From assembly GCF_025791835.1 (NCBI RefSeq), contig NZ_JAOXLP010000001.1:62001-126000 (forward strand): a stretch of DNA of 64,000 nucleotides, written 5' to 3'. Shown here piece by piece: positions 27,557 through 36,417 of the stretch. The stretch is from Roseomonas xinghualingensis (lineage in GTDB: Bacteria; Pseudomonadota; Alphaproteobacteria; Acetobacterales; Acetobacteraceae). The notes beneath the pieces were generated by a model, which was given only the letters and a program-made list of their open reading frames with translations, did not search any database and was not told the origin of the DNA. The translations under genes were made by a program, and so were the position numbers. Numbering within the stretch: position 1 is the stretch's first letter; every line of letters starts with the position of its first letter.

Positions 27557-28906
27557 ATGAACGGGAGAACCGCAAACTTGCGCATGTTGCAGCATCCAGC
27601 CCGCCTGGTGCCGCTGGCGTTCCTTCTCGCCATCGTGGCGGGAACGGCCGTCCTGATGCTGCCGATCTCCCGCGCCGGAGCGGGTGGCGCCCCATTCCTG
27701 ACAGCCCTGTTCACCGCCACCTCCGCGGTGTCCATCACAGGGCTGAGCGTCGTGGACACGGCCACCTACTGGTCGGGCTTCGGGCAGGCCGCGATCCTGG
27801 CGATGATCCAGCTTGGCGGCCTGGGCATCATGAGCGGGGCAACCCTCCTGGGGCTGCTGGTCGCCCGCCGGATGCGGCTCAGCACGCGTCTGGTGGCCCA
27901 GGCGGAAACCCGCAGCCTCGCCCTGGGCGACGTCACCAGCGTGCTGAGATTGGTCCTGCTGGTGACGATCAGCGCCGAACTGGTAACGGCCGTGGCCCTC
28001 ACGCTCCGGCTGCACCATGCCTATGGAGAGCCCTGGCTGGAAGCGGCCTGGAACGGCCTGTTCCTCGCCATCTCTGCCTTCTGCAACGCCGGCTTCTCGG
28101 TCTATCCCGACAGTACGGTGAAGTTCGCGCCCGACTGGCTGATCCTCGGCCCCATCATGGTGGCGGTGATCCTGGGCAGCATCGGATTTCCCGTGCTGCA
28201 TGAGTTGCGCCGGAACCCGCTCCAGCCGGTGAAATGGTCGGTGCACACCAAGATCACGCTCCTCGGCTCCGCCGTGCTCCTGCTTGTCGGGCTGCTGGCG
28301 ACCCTGGCCTATGAATGGAACAACCCGGCAACGCTCGGCGCGCTCGATCCGGCGGACAAGCTGCTCGCATCGGCATTCCACTCCGCGATGACCCGCTCGG
28401 GCGGCCTCAACTCCCTCGATATCGGCCAGATGCGGCCCGAGACCCTCGTGATCAGCGATGCCCTGATGCTGATCGGCGGCGGCAGCGCGAGCACCGCCGG
28501 CGGCATCAAGGTCACAACCTTCCTGGTGCTCGGGCTGGTGATCTGGGCCGAGATCCGCGGCGAGCCCGATGTCACCGCCTTCAGGCGGCGCATCTCCCCC
28601 GATGTCCAGCGGCAGGCCCTGACGGTCGTGTTGCTGGCCGTCAGCATCGTGGGGATCGCCACCCTGCTCCTTCTGAGCATCACCGACTTCTCCCAGCAGC
28701 AGATCCTGTTCGAGGTCATCTCCGCCTTCGCGACCGTCGGGCTATCAACCGGCATCACCGCCAGCCTGCCGCCATCCGGACAGTTCATCCTCGTGGTCCT
28801 GATGTTCCTCGGGCGGGTCGGAACCATCACCGTCGCAACAGGCCTGGCACTGCGGAGCAGGCAGAGCCCGTACCGCTATCCCGAGGAGCGCCCCATCGTT
28901 GGCTAA
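27557..28906 (+). CDS. TrkH/KtrB-type potassium uptake channel
   Basis: 449-residue inner-membrane K+ translocating subunit with four M1-P-M2 repeats. The pore-loop glycines are in FTATSAVSITGLSVVD, ISAFCNAGFSVYPDST, FHSAMTRSGGLNSLDI and ISAFATVGLSTGITAS. MLIGGGSASTAGGIKVTTFL is the conserved post-pore segment. Length and four-repeat form are closer to KtrB than to the longer TrkH. The next gene overlaps it by eight bases and encodes the regulatory partner. Confidence 0.93.
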   Translation: MNGRTANLRMLQHPARLVPLAFLLAIVAGTAVLMLPISRAGAGGAPFLTALFTATSAVSITGLSVVDTATYWSGFGQAAILAMIQLGGLGIMSGATLLGLLVARRMRLSTRLVAQAETRSLALGDVTSVLRLVLLVTISAELVTAVALTLRLHHAYGEPWLEAAWNGLFLAISAFCNAGFSVYPDSTVKFAPDWLILGPIMVAVILGSIGFPVLHELRRNPLQPVKWSVHTKITLLGSAVLLLVGLLATLAYEWNNPATLGALDPADKLLASAFHSAMTRSGGLNSLDIGQMRPETLVISDALMLIGGGSASTAGGIKVTTFLVLGLVIWAEIRGEPDVTAFRRRISPDVQRQALTVVLLAVSIVGIATLLLLSITDFSQQQILFEVISAFATVGLSTGITASLPPSGQFILVVLMFLGRVGTITVATGLALRSRQSPYRYPEERPIVG

Positions 28907-29570
28907 GAACGCATCACCCGGCAGCGACAGCGTCGTGGTCATCGGCCTCGGCCGGTTTGGCGGCGCCGTCGCGGAATCCCTCGCCCGCATCGGCCATGAT
29001 GTCCTCGGAATCGATCAGGATGGCACGCTGGTGCAATCCTGGGCGGACCGGCTCACCCATGTGGTGCAGGCGGATTCGACAAGCAGCGAAACGCTGCGCC
29101 GCCTCGGCGTGCATGAATTCGAAAGGGCGGTCGTCGGCATAGGAACTGACCTTGAGGCGAGCGTGCTCACCGTGCTGGCGCTCAGCGAACTTGGCATCAG
29201 GGATATCTGGGCCAAGGCACTCAGCTCGAAGCACGGCCGCATCCTGGAACGCACGGGCGCGCACCACGTGATCTATCCCGAGGCCGCGATGGGAGAGCGC
29301 GTCGCGCATCTGGTCACGGGCAAGATGATCGACTTCATCGAGTTCGACGACGGCTTCGCGATCGTCAAGACACGCGCCCCGCGTGAGGCCATCGGCAAGA
29401 CGCTCGCCGAATGTTCCCTGCGCGGCAAATACGGCGTCACCATCGTTGGCGTGAAGCGGCCGAGGACCGACTTCACCTATGCCACGCCCGAGACGAAAGT
29501 CGAGCAAGGCGACCTGCTGATCGTATCCGGCCCCACGAAGCTCGTTGAGGCCTTCGCGGCCGTCACCTGA
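28899..29570 (+). CDS. TrkA/KtrA-type regulatory subunit of potassium uptake
   Basis: 223-residue cytoplasmic protein with one RCK module: an N-terminal Rossmann NAD(H)/ATP-binding site (VVVIGLGRFGGAVAESLARI, then DVLGIDQDGTLVQSWADR) and a C-terminal RCK_C domain (GKTLAECSLRGKYGVTIVGV ... EQGDLLIVSGPTKLVEAFA). One copy per chain means it works as an octameric ring, as in KtrA, rather than the doubled TrkA. TTG 28899 overlaps the channel gene by eight bases, indicating coupling. Confidence 0.92.
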   Translation: MAKNASPGSDSVVVIGLGRFGGAVAESLARIGHDVLGIDQDGTLVQSWADRLTHVVQADSTSSETLRRLGVHEFERAVVGIGTDLEASVLTVLALSELGIRDIWAKALSSKHGRILERTGAHHVIYPEAAMGERVAHLVTGKMIDFIEFDDGFAIVKTRAPREAIGKTLAECSLRGKYGVTIVGVKRPRTDFTYATPETKVEQGDLLIVSGPTKLVEAFAAVT

Positions 29571-29606
29571 CCCGGGCCCGCGCCACCCAGGCCCGTGCCG
29601 CCGTCC

Positions 29607-30581
29607 TCAATCCTCCGCGTCCCCGCCCCCCGGCCCGCGCTCCAGCCGGCTCCGCACCGCCGTCAGCTCCTCCAGCCAGCGCTCCAGCATCGCCCGCAGC
29701 CCCTCGGGCGTGACGCCCTCCACGCTGTCATGCCGCGACACCACCACCCGGTGCTCCTCCGGCAGCTCCACCCGCGCCCAGCGGGTCAGCCCGTGCAAGG
29801 CCAGCGCCAGGGCCAGCGCATCCCCCTCCTCCACATTGATGGCGAGGGAGAAGACGATCGTCCCGTAATGCCAGGCGAGGGCCGGAGGCTCCTCCTCCTC
29901 CACCGGGTCCATCAGCTCCACCTGGAAGGGCAGCGGCGCGCCGTGCTGCACCAGGAAGGCGGGCGCGGAATCCTCGTCCTCCGGCTCCCCCTCCACGATC
30001 TCCAGCCCGGCCTCCCGCAGCAGCCCCTCCACATGGATCGGCCGCAGCCCCTCCATGAAGGCCTCGGCCTCGCCCAGCGCCGTCTCGTGGATGATGGAGG
30101 CCGAAAGCGCGTGGGAGATCTCCCAGCCAAAGGCCCTGGTCAGCGCCTCCAGCATCGTCCGCGCCAGCGAGGCGCAGCCCGCCTCGTCCAGCGGCGGCAG
30201 GTCGCGCGACCAGTCCTCCCGCCCCTGCGGCGCCAGGGTCAGCCCCAGCTCCTTCAGCACCGCCCCGCGCTTGCGCGGCGTCACGGGCAGCTTCGCGAAG
30301 GCCCCCTTCGGCGCGAACCGCCCGGAGGCCACCTCCAGCGCGCTGCTCGCATAGGGCGCGGAGAACACCTGCGCATAGGCCGCTTCCCCCGCCCCCGGCA
30401 GCATCGCCGAGACGGTGAGGAACCGCATGTCGCCCAGCGCCCAGTCGATCCCCTCCGTCTCCGGGTCCCAAAGGCAGGTGGCCATCACCGCGCGCGTCAG
30501 CTTGCGCAGCACCTCCCCCTGGGAGGCACGGGCGCCAGGCCTATGCAGCGTCCAGCTCCGGGTCCGTCGTTCCATGGTCAT
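29607..30581 (-). CDS. Hypothetical protein, family not recognised
   Basis: 324-residue soluble protein without signal peptide or membrane helices. It has a basic N-terminus ([20 protein letters not shown]), a strongly acidic middle ([25 protein letters not shown]), and a C-terminal region that alternates strands and helices ([20 protein letters not shown], then a [13 protein letters not shown] turn and helix). The last part vaguely recalls YbjN-type folds but I cannot support a call. Convergent with the trkA gene, divergent from queC with a 125-bp gap. Coding status is supported by length and by the lack of a competing frame. Confidence 0.7.
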   Translation of the reverse strand: MTMERRTRSWTLHRPGARASQGEVLRKLTRAVMATCLWDPETEGIDWALGDMRFLTVSAMLPGAGEAAYAQVFSAPYASSALEVASGRFAPKGAFAKLPVTPRKRGAVLKELGLTLAPQGREDWSRDLPPLDEAGCASLARTMLEALTRAFGWEISHALSASIIHETALGEAEAFMEGLRPIHVEGLLREAGLEIVEGEPEDEDSAPAFLVQHGAPLPFQVELMDPVEEEEPPALAWHYGTIVFSLAINVEEGDALALALALHGLTRWARVELPEEHRVVVSRHDSVEGVTPEGLRAMLERWLEELTAVRSRLERGPGGGDAED

Positions 30582-30706
30582 TCAGAAAGACATTCAATCG
30601 TCACCCGCCCATTCTTGGGCCAGGAAGGCGGATCGCCAAGTGGCCCCCGAAGCGCCGCCTCCGCGGCACTGGACAGCCCTCCCCCCAAAATGGTCCTCAC
30701 ACCGCC

Positions 30707-31438
30707 ATGACCCCTCCGCAAAACAATGAGGGCGCCCTCGTCCTCTTCTCCGGCGGCCAGGATTCCACCACCTGCCTCGCCTGGGCGCTCGACCGCTTCG
30801 CCCGCGTCGAAACCATCGGCTTCGACTACGGCCAGCGCCACCGGATCGAGCTGGAATGCCGCGCCCGCCTGCGCGAAGGCCTGCGGGACATGAACCCCGC
30901 CTGGGCCCCCCGCCTCGGCGAGGACCACACGGTCGGCCTCTCCGCCCTCGGCGCCATCTCCGACACCGCCCTCACCCGCGACACGGCCATCGCCATGGAA
31001 AAGGATGGCCTGCCCAACACCTTCGTTCCCGGCCGGAACCTGATCTTCCTCACCTTCGCCGCCGCCCTCGCCTACCGCCGGGGCCTCCGCCACATCGTCG
31101 GCGGCATGTGCGAGACGGACTACTCCGGCTACCCCGACTGCCGCGACGACACCATCAAGGCCCTCCAGGTCGCCCTCAACCTTGGCATGGCCAGCGGAAC
31201 GGAAAGCCGCTTTGTCCTGCACACGCCCCTCATGTGGATCGACAAGGCCGAAACCTGGCGCCTGGCCCAAAGCCTCGGCGGAGACCCGCTGGTCCGCCTG
31301 ATCGTGGAGGACACCCACACCTGCTACCTCGGCGAACGCGGGCCGATGCACCCCTGGGGCCATGGCTGCGGCACCTGCCCGGCCTGTGACCTCCGTGCCT
31401 CAGGCTGGAAGCGCTTCGCGGACCAGCCGGCTTCCTGA
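30707..31438 (+). CDS. queC: 7-cyano-7-deazaguanine synthase
   Basis: Makes preQ0 from 7-carboxy-7-deazaguanine and ammonia with ATP, in queuosine biosynthesis. 243 residues. PP-loop [19 protein letters not shown] near the N-terminus, [56 protein letters not shown], and the C-terminal zinc site [20 protein letters not shown] 30707 starts the chain just before the PP-loop. queD and queE are not adjacent. Palindromic repeat copy D starts 6 bp after the stop. Confidence 0.96.
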   Translation: MTPPQNNEGALVLFSGGQDSTTCLAWALDRFARVETIGFDYGQRHRIELECRARLREGLRDMNPAWAPRLGEDHTVGLSALGAISDTALTRDTAIAMEKDGLPNTFVPGRNLIFLTFAAALAYRRGLRHIVGGMCETDYSGYPDCRDDTIKALQVALNLGMASGTESRFVLHTPLMWIDKAETWRLAQSLGGDPLVRLIVEDTHTCYLGERGPMHPWGHGCGTCPACDLRASGWKRFADQPAS

Positions 31439-31444
31439 CCACAC

Positions 31445-31497
31445 CTGGGAGGCTTTGCCTCCCAGACCCTCCACCGGGGTGGCAAGGGCCACCCCGG
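31445..31497. repeat. Composite palindromic repeat, copy D (two modules)
   Basis: CTGGGAGGC/GCCTCCCAG (31445-31465) followed by CCGGGGTGGC/GCCACCCCGG (31474-31497), then GACCCCGCG as in other copies. Shortest of the composite copies, again directly after a stop codon (queC) and in the same orientation relative to the gene as copies A, B and C. Confidence 0.85.
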
Positions 31498-31535
31498 ACC
31501 CCGCGTCCGCCTTTCGCTGGCACCTAAAAGATCGG

Positions 31536-31568
31536 TCGCGATATATCTTGAAACGAGATATATCGCGA
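31536..31568. promoter_or_regulatory. Perfect palindromic operator upstream of the YqjI-like regulator
   Basis: Arms TCGCGATATATCT (31536-31548) and AGATATATCGCGA (31556-31568) form a perfect 13-bp inverted repeat with a 7-base spacer. A further half-site TATATCG lies at 31570-31576, ending five bases before the ATG. Such an AT-rich palindrome is striking at this GC content. PadR/YqjI proteins bind AT-rich palindromes in their own promoters, so autoregulation is the simplest reading. Confidence 0.75.
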
Positions 31569-31581
31569 CTATATCGGTGGC

Positions 31582-32181
31582 ATGAGAAACAACCATCACT
31601 GCGGCTCAGGCCGCCACTTCACCGCCCCCACCGACCTTTCCGGTCACTGCCATGGGGGCCAACGCCGCCATCACCACCGTTGTCATGACCACCAAGGGGG
31701 CCGCCATGGCCGTCGCGGCGGCCGCCACGGCGGGCGGCTCTTCGATCACGGGGAACTCCGCCTCCTCGTGCTCGCCATGATCGCGGATCAGCCGCGCCAT
31801 GGTTACGAGATCATCAAGCTGATCGAGGAGCGCATGGGCGGCAGCTACAGCCCGAGCCCCGGCGTGATCTATCCGATGCTCTCCTGGCTCGAGGACATGG
31901 GCTACGCCGTCGTCGAGACCGAGCAGGCCGGCCGCAAGCGCTATCGCCTCACCGCCGAGGGAGAGACCTTCGTCGCCGCCAACCGCGAGGCTGTCGATGC
32001 CCTGTTCACCCGCATCGGCCCGGGCGGCCGCGAGGCGCTGCCCGCCCCCGTCACCCGCGCCACGGAAAACCTCAAGCTCGCCCTGCGCCTCAGGCTCAGG
32101 CGGGGCCCGCTCGACCCGGCGGCCGCCGAGGCGATCGCCGCCGCCCTCGACACGGCCGCGCAGGCCATCGAGCGCAGCTGA
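31582..32181 (+). CDS. YqjI-like PadR-family metal-responsive regulator
   Basis: 199 residues. The first 56 contain 13 His and 3 Cys (for example GHCHGGQRRHHHRCHDHQGG), a probable metal-binding tail. A PadR winged helix follows: FDHGELRLLVLAMIADQPRH, GYEIIKLIEERMGGSYSPSP and GVIYPMLSWLEDMGYAVVET, then a C-terminal dimerisation helix. E. coli YqjI has the same plan and senses nickel/iron to control itself and the siderophore reductase yqjH. No yqjH homologue is adjacent. The operator at 31536-31568 sits immediately upstream. Confidence 0.9.
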   Translation: MRNNHHCGSGRHFTAPTDLSGHCHGGQRRHHHRCHDHQGGRHGRRGGRHGGRLFDHGELRLLVLAMIADQPRHGYEIIKLIEERMGGSYSPSPGVIYPMLSWLEDMGYAVVETEQAGRKRYRLTAEGETFVAANREAVDALFTRIGPGGREALPAPVTRATENLKLALRLRLRRGPLDPAAAEAIAAALDTAAQAIERS

Positions 32182-32529
32182 CCCCGAGGATCAGCCAGGA
32201 GGGAGCCCCCGCCGGGGCAGCAAGGCCATGGCGGTTCCCGGCGCCGCTCACGCGGGGATGGGAGCAGAGTGTGAAACCGGGCTCCTCAGGCCGAGCGGCC
32301 CGGACGCCTGGCTGAACCAGAAGCCAGCGGAACAATCCGGAAAGTCACGGCTTGCAACCCATCCCATCCTGCTTCGACGTCATTCCCTGCCGCGGGAGAA
32401 CCTGCCCGGTACAGGGCCGCAGTCCGGTGTGGCGTCGGGCGGATCGCGTTAGATACGGCTTCCCCTGCGAGAGATGCCGCTGATGCCCCCCTTTGCCTCC
32501 TTGCGCGCCGTGTGCGCGCCGCAGTGCCC
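32182..32529. other. Gap with no recognisable gene
   Basis: 348 bp between the PadR regulator and the methyltransferase. Open frames on both strands lack recognisable domains or ribosome binding sites. The methyltransferase promoter presumably lies in its right half. Confidence 0.4.
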
Positions 32530-33669
32530 ATGAGTGCGCCCCGGCTGGAATGGACCGAAGGTACCGCCGCCCATGACGCGGCCTGGCTGTCCGGGTCGGG
32601 CGCTCTCCCTCCCCGCCGCGTCGAAGCCGTCGATGACACGGTGCGCGCCGACGATGCTTTCCGCCTAGCCTGCGAGGGCGTCGGGCTGCTGTGGCGCGGA
32701 GACTTCCAGAACGCCAGGCAACTGCTCCAGGCACTGGCGCGCCGCCTGGACAAGCGTGCGGCACGCAGCCGCCTGCCCGATGACATGCCCATGCGCGAGC
32801 GCTTCAACCGCTATCGGCAAGGCCAGGCGCTTCGCGCGCGCATCCTGGGCATGGTGCTGATCCCGCTCGATGCGGCCCAGGCGATTCCCTTGCGGCGCGC
32901 CCCGGATGTGCGCGCGGCCTTGCATCACGCGCTCGACCTGGCCGTGGGCGAGGCCGTGATATCGCTGCGCGAGTTGCAGGGCATGGTGGGTGCCTATGAA
33001 TGGCACCGCAAAGGCGTGCCTATCGCGGCCCTGGGAGGCGCGACAATTCACCCGGACTTCGGCGTGTTCTCGCCGATCCGCGGTGAATACCTCGACCTGG
33101 TCGCGCATGCGCCACTGCCGGTGGGCGGGACTGCCTTCGACATCGGCACTGGCACCGGCGTGCTGGCAGCCGTGCTGGCCCGGCGCGGCGTGCCGACGAT
33201 CATCGCCTCCGACCTGTCGCCGCGCGCCCTGGCATGTGCACGCGCCAATATCGAGCGGTTGGGCCTGTCCGGACAGGTCGAGATACGAGAGGCCGACCTG
33301 TTCCCGCCGGGGCGCGCCGCCCTGGCGGTCTGCAATCCACCCTGGTTGCCGGGCAAGGCGTCCTCGGCACTGGAGCAGGCGGTGTATGATCCAGAGAGCC
33401 GCATGCTGCGCGGCTTCCTGGACGGATTGGCGGAGCACCTGTTGCCGGGCGGGGAAGGCTGGCTGATCCTCTCCGACCTTGCGGAACATCTCGGCCTGCG
33501 CAGCCGCGACCAGTTGCTGGGCATGATCGAGGCCGCTGGCCTGGTGGTCATCGAGCGGCTCGATACCCGGCCACGACATGGCAAAGCCTTCGATGCCAAC
33601 GATCCGCTGCACGCCGCGCGGCTTCAGGAGGTAACCTCGCTCTGGCGCCTGGGTGTTGCGCGGCCCTGA
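32530..33669 (+). CDS. Class I SAM-dependent methyltransferase with NPPW motif
   Basis: 379 residues. The N-terminal region of about 160 residues is helical and of unknown role. The C-terminal Rossmann domain shows motif I FDIGTGTGVLAAVLARRGV, motif II IIASDLSPRALACARANIER, and motif IV ALAVCNPPWLPGKASSALEQ. NPPW is typical of enzymes that methylate amide or amino nitrogens, such as PrmC/HemK or RsmC relatives, so a protein or nucleic-acid substrate is likely. ATG 32530 is chosen over 32512. Stands alone, with rsgA convergent. Confidence 0.88.
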   Translation: MSAPRLEWTEGTAAHDAAWLSGSGALPPRRVEAVDDTVRADDAFRLACEGVGLLWRGDFQNARQLLQALARRLDKRAARSRLPDDMPMRERFNRYRQGQALRARILGMVLIPLDAAQAIPLRRAPDVRAALHHALDLAVGEAVISLRELQGMVGAYEWHRKGVPIAALGGATIHPDFGVFSPIRGEYLDLVAHAPLPVGGTAFDIGTGTGVLAAVLARRGVPTIIASDLSPRALACARANIERLGLSGQVEIREADLFPPGRAALAVCNPPWLPGKASSALEQAVYDPESRMLRGFLDGLAEHLLPGGEGWLILSDLAEHLGLRSRDQLLGMIEAAGLVVIERLDTRPRHGKAFDANDPLHAARLQEVTSLWRLGVARP

Positions 33670-33759
33670 GGACAGCGAGCGCGCGAGCAGCGCGGTTGGA
33701 CAAAGCTGGCTTCTTTGCGCGACGCGCCCGGGCTCCTATGCCCTGACCGCTGACAGGAC

Positions 33760-34839
33760 TTACGAACGCAGGTCTTTCTTCGCCGACCGGTACACCCTCT
33801 GCGTCATCGCCTGACGGCGGCGTTCAACCTCCTGCGCCATCCGGTCTTTCGTCACTCCCAGCGCCGCCAGTTCCCGGCTCAGCTTCTGGAAATGCGCCCA
33901 GCGGCCGGGGTCGAGGAGGCCCTCGTCCAGCGCGCCGCGCACCGCACAACCCGGTTCGCTGCCGTGCCCGCAGTCGCGAAACCGGCAGTTCCGGGCCAGC
34001 TGCTCTATGTCGTCGAAAACGGTGCCGAGGCCCTCATCCGCGTCAATCAGGCCCACTTCGCGTATGCCAGGCGTGTCGAGGATCAGCCCTCCGCCAGGGA
34101 GCAGGACGAGTTGGCGATGGCTGGTGGTGTGACGCCCCCGGGCATCCGCCGCGCGGATATCCTGGGTCGCCATCCGTTCCTCGCCCAGCAGGGCATTCAC
34201 CAGGGTGGATTTGCCGACGCCCGATGAGCCAATCAGCACACAGGTCTCGCCCGGCGAGATGTGATCCTTCAAGCCGTCCAGGCCGAGACCCTGGCGCGCT
34301 GAAACGACGAGCACCGGGCAGCCCGCCGCCAGGGTGGCTATCTCGGCGGCCTGGCTCTCGGGTTGCTCGCACAGATCGGCCTTGGTCAGCACCACCACCG
34401 GCCGCGCACCACTCTGCCAGGCCGCCGCGAGGAAGCGCTCAAGCCGGCGCGGATTGAGGTCGGCGTTCATCGAGGTGACGACGAAGACGACATCGATATT
34501 GGCGGCGATGACCTGCAGTGTCTGCACGCTGTCGGCCGCCCGCCGCACGAAGGCCGTGCGGCGGGGCAGGACGGCATGGATGGTGGCTGTCCCTTCGCCG
34601 GCCTTTACCGACAGAGCTACCCAGTCGCCAGCGGCCGGATGGCCCGCCTCCCGAGCCTCGTGGCGCAGGCGGCCGGAGAGTCTGGCGCTCAGGTTGCCGC
34701 CATCCGTAACCACCAGATGCGCTTCGCGCTGCTGGATGACGATACGCCCGGGAATGTGGCCGGCGCGCGCATGCGGCTCGAAAGCCAGCCGCAGCGTATC
34801 GGACCAGCCATACTGCTCAATCAAAAGCGACACTCTCAC
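33760..34839 (-). CDS. rsgA: Ribosome small-subunit-dependent GTPase A
   Basis: Circularly permuted GTPase that helps late 30S maturation. 359 residues. N-terminal OB-fold (VALSVKAGEGTATIHAVLPR), then G motifs in permuted order: VVVLTKADLCEQP (G4), GSSGVGKSTLVNALLGEE (G1), GRHTTSHRQLVLLPGGGLIL with DTPGIREVGL (G3). The C-terminal zinc-binding domain has CRFRDCGHGSEPGCAVRGAL, and a basic tail follows. All elements are intact. Single gene; the left gap (33670-33759) and right gap are empty apart from a hairpin. Confidence 0.95.
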   Translation of the reverse strand: MRVSLLIEQYGWSDTLRLAFEPHARAGHIPGRIVIQQREAHLVVTDGGNLSARLSGRLRHEAREAGHPAAGDWVALSVKAGEGTATIHAVLPRRTAFVRRAADSVQTLQVIAANIDVVFVVTSMNADLNPRRLERFLAAAWQSGARPVVVLTKADLCEQPESQAAEIATLAAGCPVLVVSARQGLGLDGLKDHISPGETCVLIGSSGVGKSTLVNALLGEERMATQDIRAADARGRHTTSHRQLVLLPGGGLILDTPGIREVGLIDADEGLGTVFDDIEQLARNCRFRDCGHGSEPGCAVRGALDEGLLDPGRWAHFQKLSRELAALGVTKDRMAQEVERRRQAMTQRVYRSAKKDLRS

Positions 34840-35071
34840 ATGGGGGTGGGCATCCTAGCACCGACCGGGCGGCGTACCGACCAATTTGGGCTGTGGCCAG
34901 TTGCAAGGCTGTTGGCCCGGCACTGCGCGGGTCGCGGTGTATTGCGCCGAGGATGGCGTGCCGCCATGCCTTGTTCAGGAACTGGCGGCTGGGCCAGACG
35001 AGCCTGCCGGCGTCCCCTGGGGCGTTTCCGTTCGCCTTGGCTCACTCCAACCGCTCCAGGCTGTTGTTTGT

Positions 35072-35120
35072 AGAGCATCGTCACCCGTTCCGGTGATCCC
35101 ACCGGAACGGGATCTGCTCT
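35072..35120. repeat. Long nested palindrome of REP type
   Basis: Inner arms CCCGTTCCGGTG (35084-35095) and CACCGGAACGGG (35100-35111) are a perfect 12-bp stem with a 4-base loop. Outer arms AGAGCA (35072-35077) and TGCTCT (35115-35120) flank it. It has no sequence relation to the GC modules above. It resembles dispersed AGAGCA...TGCTCT palindromes seen in many alphaproteobacterial genomes. It lies in the otherwise empty 311-bp gap between rsgA and the RTX gene. Confidence 0.75.
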
Positions 35121-35150
35121 AGGCCCTGCCGTTGTGGGATGGCCTGTCAC

Positions 35151-35966
35151 CTATGCCGGAAAGACAAAGTCCTCGGCGCCGAGTTCATTGACAGCAAGCC
35201 CCAAGAACAGCACTTCGTTGCCCGAGCCAAGGTCGAGAACTGCACCGAGATTGCTCTGGCTGATATTCGCGAGTGGGTCGAAGCCCGCGTCGAAGCCTTC
35301 CAGCACAACCAGGTCCTCGGTGCGGTCGAAGTCGTTGATTCTGTCACTTCCTTGCTCATAGGCGCGGGAGGTGAACCGATCCGCGCCACCAAAACCGGAC
35401 ATGTCGTCATCGCCGGCCCCCCCGTCGATCGTGTCAGCGGCATTGCCACCGATGATCGCGTCGTTCCCGGCGTTTCCAGCCAGGAAGTCGGAAGCGTGGT
35501 CCGCAATCCCCTGATTGGCGACGGCCCGGATCAGGTCATCGCCGTCTCCGCCAAAGATCGTGTCGGCCGCGATGTCTCCACCACGAAGGAAGTCATCGCC
35601 GCCTTCCCCAAAGACGACGTCCCCGTCGGGATCATTCCAGATGACCGAATCATCGCCGTCACCGGCCAGCACGGTATCGCGTCCAGCCATGCCGCCGACT
35701 GAATCGTCGCCGCTTCCGGCGAGGATGACGTCATCGCCAGTACCGGTGTTGATGTTGTCATCCCCATCGCCACCATCGAGGAAGTCATCGCCAGCGCCGC
35801 CACTGATGGTGTCCGAATCGTTGCCGCCGAACAGGAAGTCGCTCAGTTCAGCCCCGGTCAACGTGTCGCTGTCATCAAAGCCATAGGCGACCAGGATTTC
35901 CCCTGGATTGGCCGTGAAGGTGTCGGGTCCGTCAGTTCCAAACTCAAGCCGGATGGATCCAGACAT
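35151..35966 (-). CDS. RTX (hemolysin-type calcium-binding repeat) protein
   Basis: 271-residue acidic protein made almost wholly of GGxGxDxUx nonapeptide repeats (FLFGGNDSDTISGGAGDDFL, LDGGDGDDNINTGTGDDVIL, TIDGGAGDDDMSGFGGADRF). It would fold as a calcium-loaded parallel beta-roll. No N-terminal signal is present; RTX proteins leave through type I secretion using a C-terminal signal, and the C-terminus (LGLAVNELGAEDFVFPA) is of the usual hydrophobic/acidic kind. No catalytic domain and no type I exporter genes nearby. Role unknown, possibly a surface or matrix protein. Confidence 0.88.
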   Translation of the reverse strand: MSGSIRLEFGTDGPDTFTANPGEILVAYGFDDSDTLTGAELSDFLFGGNDSDTISGGAGDDFLDGGDGDDNINTGTGDDVILAGSGDDSVGGMAGRDTVLAGDGDDSVIWNDPDGDVVFGEGGDDFLRGGDIAADTIFGGDGDDLIRAVANQGIADHASDFLAGNAGNDAIIGGNAADTIDGGAGDDDMSGFGGADRFTSRAYEQGSDRINDFDRTEDLVVLEGFDAGFDPLANISQSNLGAVLDLGSGNEVLFLGLAVNELGAEDFVFPA

Positions 35967-36417
35967 CGCTCGTTTCCTCTTTTAAGGGCTCGCGAATGTC
36001 GCGCCAGGAATGCCGGCGATTGTGAGAGGCAGCGTCAGAAAACGCGGCCCGTGGGGTCCGGTCCGCGAGTAACCGCCCGCGGTAGCGAAGGCTGCATAGT
36101 GCACACGCCAATGTCCAGAAAAAATTTCGATTGTATAACGTTCTCGAAATTCGGCAAGAGTGTAGAACGTCAAACTGAATCTCGGAACTCGACGCTACGC
36201 TTATGCCCGGCGGTTCCGACTACGCGCTCTCCGCCGACTTCGCCCGCCGCTTCCCCTTCGTGGAACTGGAACTGCTCTTCCCGCTGATGGAAAATGTCAG
36301 CCGCGTGGCGCAGTCCGGGACCGCCGATCCGGGCGTGATGTGGTCATGACGGGCTCCGCGCCATAAGGCCGGAAAAGGCCACGGGCTCCACCGGTGGAGA
36401 AAGCCGGGAGAAGGCGC
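35967..36417. other. Gap with a short coding-like remnant (36203-36349)
   Basis: 451 bp upstream of the divergent RTX gene. A 48-codon plus-strand frame at 36203-36349 (MPGGSDYALSADFARRFPFV ... NVSRVAQSGTADPGVMWS) has protein-like composition and codon bias but no ribosome binding site and no family I recognise. It may be the 3' end of a lost gene. The more AT-rich part at 36110-36200 probably contains the RTX promoter. Confidence 0.35.

Noticed and set aside
35982..36173. 63-codon minus-strand frame upstream of the RTX gene
   Set aside because: No recognisable motif and no ribosome binding site; region more likely holds the RTX promoter.
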